From assembly GCA_017463105.1 (NCBI GenBank), contig JAFTPU010000001.1:100600-164599 (forward strand): 64,000 nucleotides of DNA, given 5' to 3'. Source of the DNA: Clostridia bacterium. Lineage in GTDB: Bacteria; Bacillota; Clostridia; Christensenellales; Borkfalkiaceae. Position 1 is the stretch's first letter; each line of letters opens with the position of its first letter. The notes beneath the pieces were generated by a model. That model saw only the letters and a program-made list of their open reading frames with translations. It ran no database searches and was not told the origin of the DNA. A program made the position numbers and the translations under genes. Shown here one piece after another: positions 9,674-18,935 of this stretch.

Positions 9674-9702
9674 AGTATACCATAAATTGCGTTTATTTTC
9701 AA
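9674..9702 (-). promoter_or_regulatory. Promoter of the nrnA-nrnA-surE operon
   Basis: On the minus strand TTGAAA (9702-9697), a 17-bp spacer and TATACT (9679-9674), 33 bases ahead of the first start codon. Confidence 0.75.
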
Positions 9703-9919
9703 GCAATTTCGACGTATTTCTTCATTTCGGAAAAAAACGCACCTAACCGAAAGAAATTTCGATCGGGCTCTTCGCCGCTTTTTGTTTTTGGATTTGTAAT
9801 ATGGTATATTCGGGGAACGTCTCGATATAGAGTTATCGTATTATCCAAGCTTGTTTTTCCTATATCGTTTCTCCTTGTTTTTGATAATAAAAAACGCATA
9901 GAGTTTTTTACTCTATACG
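9703..9919. other. Intergenic stretch without recognisable gene
   Basis: No convincing coding signal. Short reading frames here lack SDs and recognisable content. A weak palindrome (ATAGAG/CTCTAT near 9904-9916) may add to termination after the tRNA. Confidence 0.5.
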
Positions 9920-9927
9920 CGTAAAAT

Positions 9928-9951
9928 AAAAGGGCATAAAACTACCCTTTT
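9928..9951 (-). terminator. Terminator of the tRNA-Arg gene
   Basis: AAAAGGG/CCCTTTT hairpin immediately after the CCA end on the minus strand, followed by a TATTTTA tract. Confidence 0.65.
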
Positions 9952-10025
9952 GGTACACCCTGCGGGAATCGAACCCACAACGGCCCCTTAGGAGGGGGCT
10001 GTTATATCCATTTAACTAAGGATGC
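9951..10025 (-). tRNA. tRNA-Arg (CCU anticodon)
   Basis: 75 bases including an encoded CCA. The anticodon stem GCCCC/GGGGC encloses the loop CUCCUAA, giving anticodon CCU (reads AGG). The acceptor is GCAUCCU with AGGGUGU (terminal G-U), the T-arm is GUGGGUUCGAUUCCCGC, and U8 is present. It is a single-gene unit with its own promoter and terminator. Confidence 0.93.
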
Positions 10026-10033
10026 GTGTTTAT

Positions 10034-10062
10034 ATTATACTCCGTTTTTTTGTAAAAAGCAA
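10034..10062 (-). promoter_or_regulatory. Promoter of tRNA-Arg
   Basis: Minus strand TTGCTT (10062-10057), 17-bp spacer, TATAAT (10039-10034), 8 bases ahead of the mature tRNA 5' end. Confidence 0.8.
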
Positions 10063-10253
10063 TTGTTTTCTACCCGTCTTCCCCCTATCTTCGCACAATT
10101 TTTTTTGTCCACGCATAATATTTTGTGTTTGCTTTACTCTCCTCAATTTTTTTAAAGTATAAATAAAAATTATATATGTTATAACGTCGAGTTATTTTAT
10201 ATAAAAAAATCGTAGAAATTTAATTATTTTTTTCACTTTCCCCCTTCAAATCC
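10063..10253. other. AT-rich intergenic DNA between tRNA-Arg and gdhA promoters
   Basis: No gene, repeat or clear operator recognised. Runs of A/T may act as UP-like or curved DNA for the two divergent promoters. Confidence 0.4.
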
Positions 10254-11686
<1,433 letters not shown>

Positions 11687-11714
11687 TTGCGTTTTTTCGA
11701 TAGCGACAAAACGA

Positions 11715-11750
11715 GGCAGGTATGTATTACATACCTGCCCCTTTCTTTTA
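11715..11750 (+). terminator. Intrinsic terminator of gdhA
   Basis: Perfect 10-bp stem GGCAGGTATG/CATACCTGCC with a 5-base loop, then CCCTTTCTTTT. It may also serve the convergent GH13 gene. Confidence 0.85.
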
Positions 11751-11766
11751 TGGCATTTTCTTAACC

Positions 11767-13305
11767 TCAATTTTTATAAACGATAAGCTGGTACGGCTTT
11801 AACGTTTCGCCGACTTCGGGATAATTGTTGAGCAATACCCTGCCCTCTACGCCCGCAAACGGCGTTTCGGTGCGGAAATTGCAAACGACCGTGATCTTCT
11901 CCCCTTCATACGCCCGTTCGAAAATATAATAGGAGGGCGTAAGCTCTTTTCGGATATATTCCCCACGTGTTAAGCACGGCTCGTTTTTACGCAATTCGAT
12001 CAGCTCCCGATAAAATCCGTATACCGATCTTTCCGCTCGGAGATCGCTTTCCACGTTGATCTCGCTTTGGCGGGTATACGGCGCAAGCCAACCGTTTTCC
12101 AGCGTCTTTTCCGTCCACGGCATCATACAGCGGGGATTGTCCCGCCCGCCGAAATTGATCTTTTCGATCAGCTCCGCTTCGGGAATTTTTCCCACGTTCG
12201 CACGGTAAAAATTCATACTCTCCACGTCGTTGAATTTTCCGATATCGTTATGGCGGGAATTCGTCATACCGATCTCTTGTCCTTGCATTAAGAACGGCAC
12301 GCCGCGGTGCAACAGCACGACTCCGCCCAGCAGCGTCGCGCTTTCATAGCGGTATTTTTCATCGTCGCCGATACGGCTCACGCTCCGCGGCTGATCGTGA
12401 TTTTCGAAAAACACCGTAGCGGGGATATTCGCTTCCTGCAAAGCAAGCTGCCAATCGGACACGCGACGGACGACCTCGTCAAGCGCGGGCTTCTCCACGT
12501 GAAAACGCCCTTTTTCAACACAAAGATGCTTGAATGCAAACACCGTCGTCAACTCTTTTCTGTCCTTCCCGCAAAACAGCTTCGCGTTCTTTGCGTTTGC
12601 CGACCAACATTCGCCGACGGTAAATATCCTGTCCGTATAGCCGTCGAACAATTCGCGGATATATTCGTGCAAACGCGGTCCGCTGCCGTTTTCGTTTTTC
12701 TTCCAATCCTTTGAAATGAGATCGAGCACGTCGCAACGGAACCCATCGACGCCCCGCGCCAGCCAAAAATCCACGACGGCTTTCATTTCCTCGCGCACTT
12801 TCGGATTGTCCCAATTGAGATCCGCTTGCTCGATCGCAAACGAATGGAGATAATACTCCCCCGTCGCCCCGTCAAGCTCCCACGCCGAACCGCCGAAGCT
12901 GGACTGCCAATCGTTCGGCGGCGTTTCGCGCCAAATATAATAATCCCTGTACGGATTATCCTTCGATTTACGCGATTCTTTGAACCATTTATGCTCGGTG
13001 GAGGTATGATTCGCCACCAAATCGAGAATGATTGCGATCCCGTTTTCGTGCAGCTTTTCGATCAACTCGTCCAAATCGTCGAGCGTGCCCACGCTCTCCT
13101 CGATCGCGCGGTAATCGGAAATATCGTAGCCGTTATCCACGTTGGGGGTCTTAAAGCACGGCGTGAGCCATACGGCGTTCACACCCAAATTTTTTATATA
13201 ATCGATTTTGGAAAGTATCCCTCGCAGATCGCCTACGCCGTCGCCGTTCGAATCGCAAAAGCTTTTGGGATATATTTGATAAAAGATCAGATCTTCCGTT
13301 TTCAT
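11767..13305 (-). CDS. GH13 alpha-glucosidase (oligo-1,6-glucosidase / trehalose-6-P hydrolase group)
   Basis: 512 residues from MKTEDLIFYQ; the start is set by GAGGTG five bases upstream. It is a cytoplasmic (no signal peptide) (beta/alpha)8 retaining glycosidase. Family features are the Ca2+ loop DSNGDGVGDLRG, DLVANHTS, nucleophile Asp in GFRCDVLD, acid/base Glu in TVGECWS, and transition-state Asp in FFENHDQPR. QADLNWDNP is the loop that in GH13_31-type enzymes accompanies alpha-1,6 or alpha-glucoside specificity. Exact substrate (isomaltose, sucrose, trehalose-6-P) is not decidable. It is divergent from an AraC regulator, and its -35 abuts a direct-repeat operator, so induction by that regulator is likely. 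Confidence 0.9.
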   Translation of the reverse strand: MKTEDLIFYQIYPKSFCDSNGDGVGDLRGILSKIDYIKNLGVNAVWLTPCFKTPNVDNGYDISDYRAIEESVGTLDDLDELIEKLHENGIAIILDLVANHTSTEHKWFKESRKSKDNPYRDYYIWRETPPNDWQSSFGGSAWELDGATGEYYLHSFAIEQADLNWDNPKVREEMKAVVDFWLARGVDGFRCDVLDLISKDWKKNENGSGPRLHEYIRELFDGYTDRIFTVGECWSANAKNAKLFCGKDRKELTTVFAFKHLCVEKGRFHVEKPALDEVVRRVSDWQLALQEANIPATVFFENHDQPRSVSRIGDDEKYRYESATLLGGVVLLHRGVPFLMQGQEIGMTNSRHNDIGKFNDVESMNFYRANVGKIPEAELIEKINFGGRDNPRCMMPWTEKTLENGWLAPYTRQSEINVESDLRAERSVYGFYRELIELRKNEPCLTRGEYIRKELTPSYYIFERAYEGEKITVVCNFRTETPFAGVEGRVLLNNYPEVGETLKPYQLIVYKN

Positions 13306-13414
13306 TTTTTCACCTCGGTTATGCATCCCCCGCGCAGAACAGTATCAACGCGGCGGATTTTTATTTTACTATGTGTTTTTCGCCCGTTTTGTAATCGTAG
13401 CGGGGCTTATCTAT

Positions 13415-13443
13415 ATTTTATCACGGCGAGCCGCGTTTGTCAA
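13415..13443 (-). promoter_or_regulatory. Promoter of the GH13 gene
   Basis: Minus strand TTGACA (13443-13438), exactly 17 bp, TAAAAT (13420-13415). It predicts an untranslated leader of about 100 bases. The direct-repeat operator begins 5 bp upstream of the -35. Confidence 0.75.
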
Positions 13444-13448
13444 TAACC

Positions 13449-13487
13449 TATTTAACCTCTTTATTGCTTTATTTAACCTCTTTATTG
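13449..13487. promoter_or_regulatory. 18-bp direct repeat, 21-bp period: probable AraC-family operator
   Basis: TATTTAACCTCTTTATTG occurs exactly twice, at 13449-13466 and 13470-13487. The 21-bp spacing is two helical turns, the spacing of half-sites for AraC-type monomers. The pair sits 5 bp upstream of the GH13 -35 and about 55 bp upstream of the -35 of the divergent AraC-type gene, where it could activate the first and control the second. Confidence 0.75.
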
Positions 13488-13541
13488 TCTTTTTCCGTTT
13501 TTTTCTTTTTGTTTTGCACAATCGTAAATTTTTACATTCGC

Positions 13542-13570
13542 TTGACATTTCCCATGCTTTATGCTATCAT
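13542..13570 (+). promoter_or_regulatory. Consensus promoter placing transcription start at the araC-type ATG
   Basis: TTGACA (13542-13547), exactly 17 bp, TATCAT (13565-13570). Only six bases separate the -10 from the ATG at 13577, and no SD exists. The transcript is therefore predicted to be leaderless. Confidence 0.75.
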
Positions 13571-13576
13571 AAGCGT

Positions 13577-14434
13577 ATGGAATTTAAAATTCACGAATTG
13601 ACCCGCGTATTGAGCGTTTCGGGAATCGTCAATCTGCACTTTTTCGAATTCCCCGAAAATTACGCCACCAAAGACGACAAGCACCCCTTTGCCGAGCTTA
13701 TTTTCGTCAACACGGGGAGCGTATATATCTCGTCTACGAGCTATACGGGACCGTTGGAAAAGGGCGAAATGATCATTCACAAGCCCAACGAACTGCACGC
13801 TTTGCGGTGTCCGAAAAAGAGTTGCCCGTCCGTCGTCATCATCGGATTCGTATGCAACAGCGAAAAACTCGGCGATTTTTCCCACCGCCCGTTCGCTTTA
13901 AACGAACAGGAGATATCCAAGCTGGCGGAGGTCGCAAAGGAAGGCAGAAACGTTTTCGCGCCACCCTACAATAAGTCGGTGTACAATATGAAAAAAAAGG
14001 AAAAGCAACCGTACGGAAGCGAACAGATACTCGAAATATTGTTCGAAAGCTTTCTCATATCGCTCGTCAGGCGATACTCGCCCGTACAATCGGCGAAAGA
14101 AGCGGTAGAAGAACATTCCTTTGCCGTAGGCGAGGTAATACGCTATCTCGACGAGAATTTTCTCGAAAAGATCACGATCGACAACCTTGCGTTTTTGTTC
14201 CGCACCAACCGCTCGTCGCTGTGCCGCGAATTTAAAAACGCGACGGGGAAAACGATCATCGAGTATATAAACGATAAAAAATTGGAGCTTGCGAAGGAAA
14301 AGATCGCAAATTCCGACAAAAGCTTTACGCAGATCGCCGAAGATCTGCATTTCGAATCCATACATTATTTCAGCCGTTTCTTTACGCAACGGACGGGCTT
14401 GGCGCCAAGCGAATACCGCGCGAGATCGAAGTAA
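13577..14434 (+). CDS. AraC-family transcriptional regulator (cupin sensor + HTH)
   Basis: 285 residues from MEFKIHELTRV. A longer open frame upstream is hydrophobic and crosses the promoter, so it is discounted. The N-terminal half has cupin-type sensor features (HPFAELIFVNTGSVYIS, GEMIIHKPNELHAL). The C-terminal about 100 residues form the two HTH motifs: ITIDNLAFLFRTNRSSLCREFK and FTQIAEDLHFESIHYFSRFF, ending GLAPSEYRARS. Such regulators sense a sugar and activate catabolic genes. The target here is very likely the divergent GH13 gene through the 21-bp-phased repeats. Translation seems to start on a leaderless message. Confidence 0.9.
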   Translation: MEFKIHELTRVLSVSGIVNLHFFEFPENYATKDDKHPFAELIFVNTGSVYISSTSYTGPLEKGEMIIHKPNELHALRCPKKSCPSVVIIGFVCNSEKLGDFSHRPFALNEQEISKLAEVAKEGRNVFAPPYNKSVYNMKKKEKQPYGSEQILEILFESFLISLVRRYSPVQSAKEAVEEHSFAVGEVIRYLDENFLEKITIDNLAFLFRTNRSSLCREFKNATGKTIIEYINDKKLELAKEKIANSDKSFTQIAEDLHFESIHYFSRFFTQRTGLAPSEYRARSK

Positions 14435-14456
14435 TTCCGATCCCGCGCGTTTATTT
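14417..14456 (+). terminator. Intrinsic terminator of the AraC-type gene
   Basis: CGCGCGAGATCG/CGATCCCGCGCG (one mismatch) followed by TTTATTTTA. The stem overlaps the stop codon and faces the convergent GTPase gene. Confidence 0.75.
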
Positions 14457-15421
14457 TAATAAAACGTAGCAAGCTGTTCTTCGGGCGCTTCACAGACGAT
14501 CACGCGTTCCGCGACGAGAACGGGTCCTTTGCCCTTATAGATACGGTGTTTTTGGAATTGTACCTTTGCCGTAACGTTGATCCAATCCCGCGTTTGAAGG
14601 TCCATCGCGGAGGGCAACACGCAAGCGAGCCCGCAATATTGAATATCCGCCTCGCAACAGGTCATCACGTGTCTGCCCACGACGACGTCCTGCGGAGACA
14701 AACGCTTATCGGTGGCGACGAGCCCCTTGAATTTGACCGTTTTACCGATATACGCCTCGAGATTTTCCGTCAGATCACGGTAGAAAAAGGCGTAATCCTT
14801 ATCCTCGATCTCGATCACGGGCGCATCGATATCGAAGGGCAACGGGTCCTCGATATCGTCGAAATCCGCCTTACCGTCCGCGCGTTCGTACACGATATCC
14901 GTGCGGCGGCTGATCCCGCGCACGATCTTGTGCAATTCCATTTTATCCATGGTATCGTCGAAACGGTTGAACACAACGAGCTGGGCGTTTTGTATTTTAT
15001 CGAACGTAAACTGCCGCATATTCGCGTTGTAATTCAAAAACGTTCTCGAATCGAAGAAGGTCATGACCTGATTGATCATCCAACCCTCGGGCATGGCGTT
15101 GAAAAAGTCCTCGAGCAACCACGTGCCGTTGTACTCGACGACCACGCGATCGGAACCGTATTCGAGTTGCAAACGAGAAAGATACTCCTCCGTCAGCTTC
15201 GACTTATCGTCGAGGAGCACGTAATCTACGTTTTCCGCATTGGCGAATTTGATCGTCTCGTATTCTTCTTCGCCCTCCTCCGTTACGAGAAGCAGGGTCT
15301 TTTCGCCCGACGAAGAAAAGCGGGGATCCTCCAACGTTTCCTGTATGAATTTCGTTTTGCCCGATTCGAGAAATCCCAAAAAGAGATAGACGGGCGTTTC
15401 CGTGGGAAGTTTTTGTGCCAT
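14456..15421 (-). CDS. CobW/G3E-type GTPase fused to a TIGR03943-like OB domain
   Basis: 321 residues. The N-terminal part has a P-loop GFLESGKT and a G-domain resembling the SIMIBI G3E metallochaperones, though the guanine-specificity motif is reduced to VVFNRFDD. From about residue 225, KTVKFKGLVATDKRLSPQDVVVGRHVMTCC with ADIQYCGLACV resembles the C-terminal domain of the YcgQ/TIGR03943 family, partners of YraQ-type permeases. The three Cys could bind metal. SD AAGGAAGG precedes the ATG. The upstream His-rich GTPase ends 13 bases away, so they form an operon. A role in metal (Zn or Co) delivery is inferred; no permease gene is nearby. Confidence 0.72.
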   Translation of the reverse strand: MAQKLPTETPVYLFLGFLESGKTKFIQETLEDPRFSSSGEKTLLLVTEEGEEEYETIKFANAENVDYVLLDDKSKLTEEYLSRLQLEYGSDRVVVEYNGTWLLEDFFNAMPEGWMINQVMTFFDSRTFLNYNANMRQFTFDKIQNAQLVVFNRFDDTMDKMELHKIVRGISRRTDIVYERADGKADFDDIEDPLPFDIDAPVIEIEDKDYAFFYRDLTENLEAYIGKTVKFKGLVATDKRLSPQDVVVGRHVMTCCEADIQYCGLACVLPSAMDLQTRDWINVTAKVQFQKHRIYKGKGPVLVAERVIVCEAPEEQLATFY

Positions 15422-15434
15422 AATTACCTTCCTT

Positions 15435-16580
15435 TTATACTTTGAAAAGTTCGCCGAGCGCGCTTTCGTTTAAATTGCAGCCGATCACGCAGAGTCGACC
15501 CGTCACGCCCGCGCTTCCTTCGCGCACGTCGGGCTCGCCGGGTACGTAGTCGAAATGGAGCCATGCGTTTTCACCCGCGACGATTCCTTTCGCGCGCAAT
15601 ACCGAACCGTATTTATGCTCGTCGGCGATCGCTTCGAGCGCGGCGATAAGCTCCTCTTTCGTATACTTTCTCGCCGTTTCCTTGCCCCAGCTTGTGAACA
15701 CCTCGTCCGCGTGGTGGTGATGATGCCCGTGTTCATGGTGATGGTGCTCATGTTCATGCTCGTGGTCGTGATCATGGTGGTGATGACAACAACATTCTTC
15801 ATCGTCGCACTCTTCCCCATGGTGATGATGACATTCGTGTTCATGATGATCGTGCTTATGTTCATGCTCGTGGTCATGGTCATGGTGGTGGTGATGACAA
15901 CAACATTCTTCATCGTCGCACTCTTCCCCATGGTGATGATGACGTTCCACTTCCGCCGAAAGTCTGTCAAGCTCCGCTTGCAGACAGTCTTTCTTTTCCA
16001 TTGCGGCGAGCACCGTTTTGCCGTCCAATTCGTCCCAAGGCGCGGTTACGACCGTTGCGGTGGGATTTTTTTCTTTGAGCAACGAAACCGCCGCCGTCAG
16101 TTTCTCCTCGCTTGTTTTATCCGTATGAGAAAGAATGATACAGCTTGCGTTTTCGACCTGATCGCCGAAAAATTCGCCGAAGTTTTTCATATACATCTTG
16201 CACTTGGAAGCGTCGACGACCGTACAGAAGGCATTGAGCCTCGCGTTTTCGAGGCGAGCCGAAGCCACTGCCTTGATCACGTCGGAAAGCTTGCCCACGC
16301 CCGAAGGCTCGATCACGATCCGATCGGGGGCATACTGCGCCGCGACCTGCTGAAGGGCTTTGGAAAAATCACCCACGAGCGAGCAACAGATACAGCCCGA
16401 ATTCATTTCGGTGATATTGATCCCCGCGTCCTTTAAAAATCCGCCGTCGATACCGATCTCGCCGAATTCGTTTTCGATCAGTACGACCTTTTCGCCCGCA
16501 TAGGCTTCCTTGATCAATTTCTTGATCAGCGTCGTTTTCCCCGCGCCGAGGAAGCCCGAAAAAATATCGATTTCAGTCAT
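15435..16580 (-). CDS. CobW/ZNG1-type GTP-dependent metallochaperone with His/Cys-rich repeat
   Basis: 381 residues from MTEIDIFSGF; SD AGAGGTG lies six bases upstream. G3E motifs: P-loop GFLGAGKT, ENEFGEIGIDG, the metal-binding GCICC, the EPSG motif (IVIEPSGVGKL), and a CobW C-terminal domain (GSVLRAKGIVAG, WLHFDYVPG). The insert at about residues 207-290 is nearly all His, Asp, Glu and Cys and contains a 37-residue tandem duplication (ERHHHHGEECDDEECCC type). Family members load Zn2+ or other metals into client enzymes using GTP. The insert probably binds or buffers metal. It is followed closely by a second GTPase. No Zur-type operator was recognised. Confidence 0.9.
   Translation of the reverse strand: MTEIDIFSGFLGAGKTTLIKKLIKEAYAGEKVVLIENEFGEIGIDGGFLKDAGINITEMNSGCICCSLVGDFSKALQQVAAQYAPDRIVIEPSGVGKLSDVIKAVASARLENARLNAFCTVVDASKCKMYMKNFGEFFGDQVENASCIILSHTDKTSEEKLTAAVSLLKEKNPTATVVTAPWDELDGKTVLAAMEKKDCLQAELDRLSAEVERHHHHGEECDDEECCCHHHHHDHDHEHEHKHDHHEHECHHHHGEECDDEECCCHHHHDHDHEHEHEHHHHEHGHHHHHADEVFTSWGKETARKYTKEELIAALEAIADEHKYGSVLRAKGIVAGENAWLHFDYVPGEPDVREGSAGVTGRLCVIGCNLNESALGELFKV
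15781..15943. repeat. 111-bp tandem repeat within the His-rich coding region
   Basis: A 52-bp segment (starting TGATGACAACAACATTCTTC) is identical at 15781-15832 and 15892-15943, a 111-bp (37-codon) period. The intervening bases are His/Asp/Glu codon repeats. Being in frame, copy-number change would alter the number of metal-binding units without breaking the gene. Confidence 0.85.
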
Positions 16581-16653
16581 TCGTAACACCTCTTTAACAC
16601 TTTCGTTTACTTTATTTATACCTAAATTCATTCGATCTTAAACGCAAATCAAA

Positions 16654-17880
16654 TCAAAACGCCCAATTTCCGTCTTTAAAGATCTGCACGCGCTCGCCCG
16701 ACTGCGTTACGCCGACGATCGACATATCCTTCGAACCAATCATAAAATCGACGTGAATCATACTCTCGTTGATACCCCGCTTTTTGCACTCCTCGTCCGT
16801 ATAATTTTCATACCCGTTCAGACATTCGTTGAAACCGCTTCCGAGCGCCAAATGGCAGCTCGCGTTTTCATCGAACAGCGTGTTATAGAACAGCACGCCC
16901 GATTCGCTGATGGGGGAATCGTACGGAATGAGCGCGACCTCGCCGAGCTTGCCCGCGCCCTCGTCCATCGAGACCATTTCTTTGAGCAAAGCTTCCCCTT
17001 TCTCCGCTTTAACCTCAACGACCTTGCCGTCCTCAAAACGCAACGAGAAATTTTCGATCAGTTCACCCATATACGACAAAGGCTTCGTTGAATATACGAT
17101 CCCCTCCGCTTTACCCGCCATGGGCGAGGTGAACACCTCCTCCGTGGGGATATTGGGATTGAATATCCTGCCTTTCAGCGTTTTTTCCTTACCGCCGGCA
17201 AAACGTCCCTCGGGATTGAGCTCCACCGTAAAATCGGTGCCGTTCGCGCTCTTGTATTCGAGATATTTCAAGCGGAGATCGTTGAGATATTTGCAACGCG
17301 CGTCGAGATCGGCGTTATGTTCTTTCCACGCCTGCACGGGATTCTTGCCGTCCGCACGGGAGGTATGCAATATCGCTTTCCACATTTCTTCGACCGCTTT
17401 CTTTTCGGGCAGATCGGGGAATACCTTTTTCGCCCATTCCTTGCCCGGTACGGCGGCGATACACCATTGATGACGGTTTTCCATTGCCAGACGATAGGGT
17501 TTGACCTGCGGATAGATCGCACGACGCGCCGCGCTCATCTTGTTTTGATCGACGCCGTTCATGCCGTCGGGATCCTCCGATTCGATGAATAAGCGACAGG
17601 AATAATTCTTCGCCTTGAACTCCCATTTTGCCTTTACCCAAGGCTTCATTTCGGACAGCGATTCGAGCGTTCTGTACGTGGAAGATATCTTCTCCACGGG
17701 CTGGTAGCTCCACTCCACGTACACCTCGCTTGCGCCCGCCTTATAACATTCCTCCACGACCATCGCCACGAACTCGGGCTGGTCCAGCCCCGCGCCGATA
17801 AACACCGTCTGCCCTTTCTTTACGTTCAGACCCACTTTTGCCAATAATTTCGCATATTTTTTGAGTTGCGATTTCCGCAT
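16654..17880 (-). CDS. M29-family aminopeptidase (AmpS/PepS type)
   Basis: 408 residues, normal for the clan MQ cobalt/zinc-dependent aminopeptidases. It removes N-terminal residues from peptides in the cytoplasm. Putative metal ligands sit in the family's positions: Glu in TEEVFTSP, Glu in MDEGAGKLGEVAL, His in ASCHLALG, and His/Asp in MIHVDFMIG. The N-terminal region (KKGQTVFIGAG) is the accessory domain. It lies at the end of the rnj-trmR-trhP-ansA run, 48 bases after the asparaginase. Together with asparaginase this suggests amino-acid salvage. Confidence 0.92.
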   Translation of the reverse strand: MRKSQLKKYAKLLAKVGLNVKKGQTVFIGAGLDQPEFVAMVVEECYKAGASEVYVEWSYQPVEKISSTYRTLESLSEMKPWVKAKWEFKAKNYSCRLFIESEDPDGMNGVDQNKMSAARRAIYPQVKPYRLAMENRHQWCIAAVPGKEWAKKVFPDLPEKKAVEEMWKAILHTSRADGKNPVQAWKEHNADLDARCKYLNDLRLKYLEYKSANGTDFTVELNPEGRFAGGKEKTLKGRIFNPNIPTEEVFTSPMAGKAEGIVYSTKPLSYMGELIENFSLRFEDGKVVEVKAEKGEALLKEMVSMDEGAGKLGEVALIPYDSPISESGVLFYNTLFDENASCHLALGSGFNECLNGYENYTDEECKKRGINESMIHVDFMIGSKDMSIVGVTQSGERVQIFKDGNWAF

Positions 17881-17928
17881 GATCTTCTCCTCCGTTTTTT
17901 ATTTCGTCGCGTACATGGTACGCCCGTT

Positions 17929-18924
17929 TTAACCTATCAAGTCGTAATTTACCGTTTGATAAAAGAGTTTTTTCACTCCCTCGTCCTCTTTCGTGATCGC
18001 CAATATCCACATCAGCTTGGTAATGATGCTTTCGTACGTCATCGAGTAGCTTTCCAAAAGATCGAAACGGTTTTTCAAGCCTCTGCCCACGCGGTAAACG
18101 TTCATATCGCTACCCTCTTGCTGTACCTGCGTGGTAACGACGAGCGTTTTACCCTTTTTCTCCCAACGGCTGATCACGTCGTAAAAGCCGTAATATTCTC
18201 CCTCGGGTATCCCGCCCGTGCCGTAGCCCGACAGCACCACCGCGTCGTGCAGCTTGAAATAGGCGTCGAGTATCTCGCCGCGCACCCCGGGCGTAAGCGT
18301 GAGTAACCCCACTTTTTCGTCCAACTCCGTATAAAAGCGCGGTTCCTTTTTCTCTTTGGACTGAATATATTGAATGATTTTGCCGTCTCGGATCACCCCG
18401 AGATTCGGAAAATCCACGCTGGTGAACGCGTTAAAGCTTTTCGTGCGCACCTTTTTCGCACGAGTACCCGCGATCACTTTCCCTTGAAACACGATCACGA
18501 CGTCGCTTGCCACGTCGCTCGCCGCATACAGAAAACTGTCGCGCAGGTTTATTCTGCCGTCGGTGTCCTCCTTATCGATCGGCTGTTGCGAGCCCGTCAA
18601 CACAATAGGTTTCGGGGAATTTTGTACGAGATAGGACAACATCGCCGCCGTGTACGACATCGTATCCGTGCCGTGACAGACCACGAAGCCGTCGTATTTT
18701 TCATAATTTTCTTTGATCGTTTTCGCCAAAACGACCCAATGCGCGGGCGTCACGTTCGTGCTGTCGATATTATACGGTTGCACGGCGTCTACTTCGCAAA
18801 AATCGAAAATCTCGGGAACGCATTTTAAAAGCTCTTGCGCGCCGATCTCGGGAATCAGTCCCTCCGCGCCCAAGTGCGAGGCGATCGTGCCGCCCGTGGC
18901 GATAAGCAATATTTTCTTCCTCAT
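17929..18924 (-). CDS. ansA: L-asparaginase, type I
   Basis: 331 residues from MRKKILLIATGGTIAS (SD AAAGGAT seven bases upstream; a longer frame upstream runs into the preceding gene). Hydrolyses asparagine to aspartate and ammonia. The first catalytic Thr is in ATGGTIAS and the second in VVCHGTDTMSYT. The Asp/Lys-bearing region VLTGSQQPIDKEDTDGRINL is also typical. No signal peptide, so cytoplasmic type I. It is embedded 11 bases after trhP and 48 before the M29 peptidase in a five-gene minus-strand run. Confidence 0.94.
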   Translation of the reverse strand: MRKKILLIATGGTIASHLGAEGLIPEIGAQELLKCVPEIFDFCEVDAVQPYNIDSTNVTPAHWVVLAKTIKENYEKYDGFVVCHGTDTMSYTAAMLSYLVQNSPKPIVLTGSQQPIDKEDTDGRINLRDSFLYAASDVASDVVIVFQGKVIAGTRAKKVRTKSFNAFTSVDFPNLGVIRDGKIIQYIQSKEKKEPRFYTELDEKVGLLTLTPGVRGEILDAYFKLHDAVVLSGYGTGGIPEGEYYGFYDVISRWEKKGKTLVVTTQVQQEGSDMNVYRVGRGLKNRFDLLESYSMTYESIITKLMWILAITKEDEGVKKLFYQTVNYDLIG

Positions 18925-18935
18925 GCTTTTATCCT

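Noticed and set aside
13373-13576. Upstream extension of the AraC regulator
   Set aside because: It would translate the operator repeats and promoter as a Phe/Leu-rich peptide; no homology to the family.
15781-15943. CRISPR-like repeat
   Set aside because: Only two copies, in frame in a His-rich coding region, with low-complexity codon repeats between; not an array.
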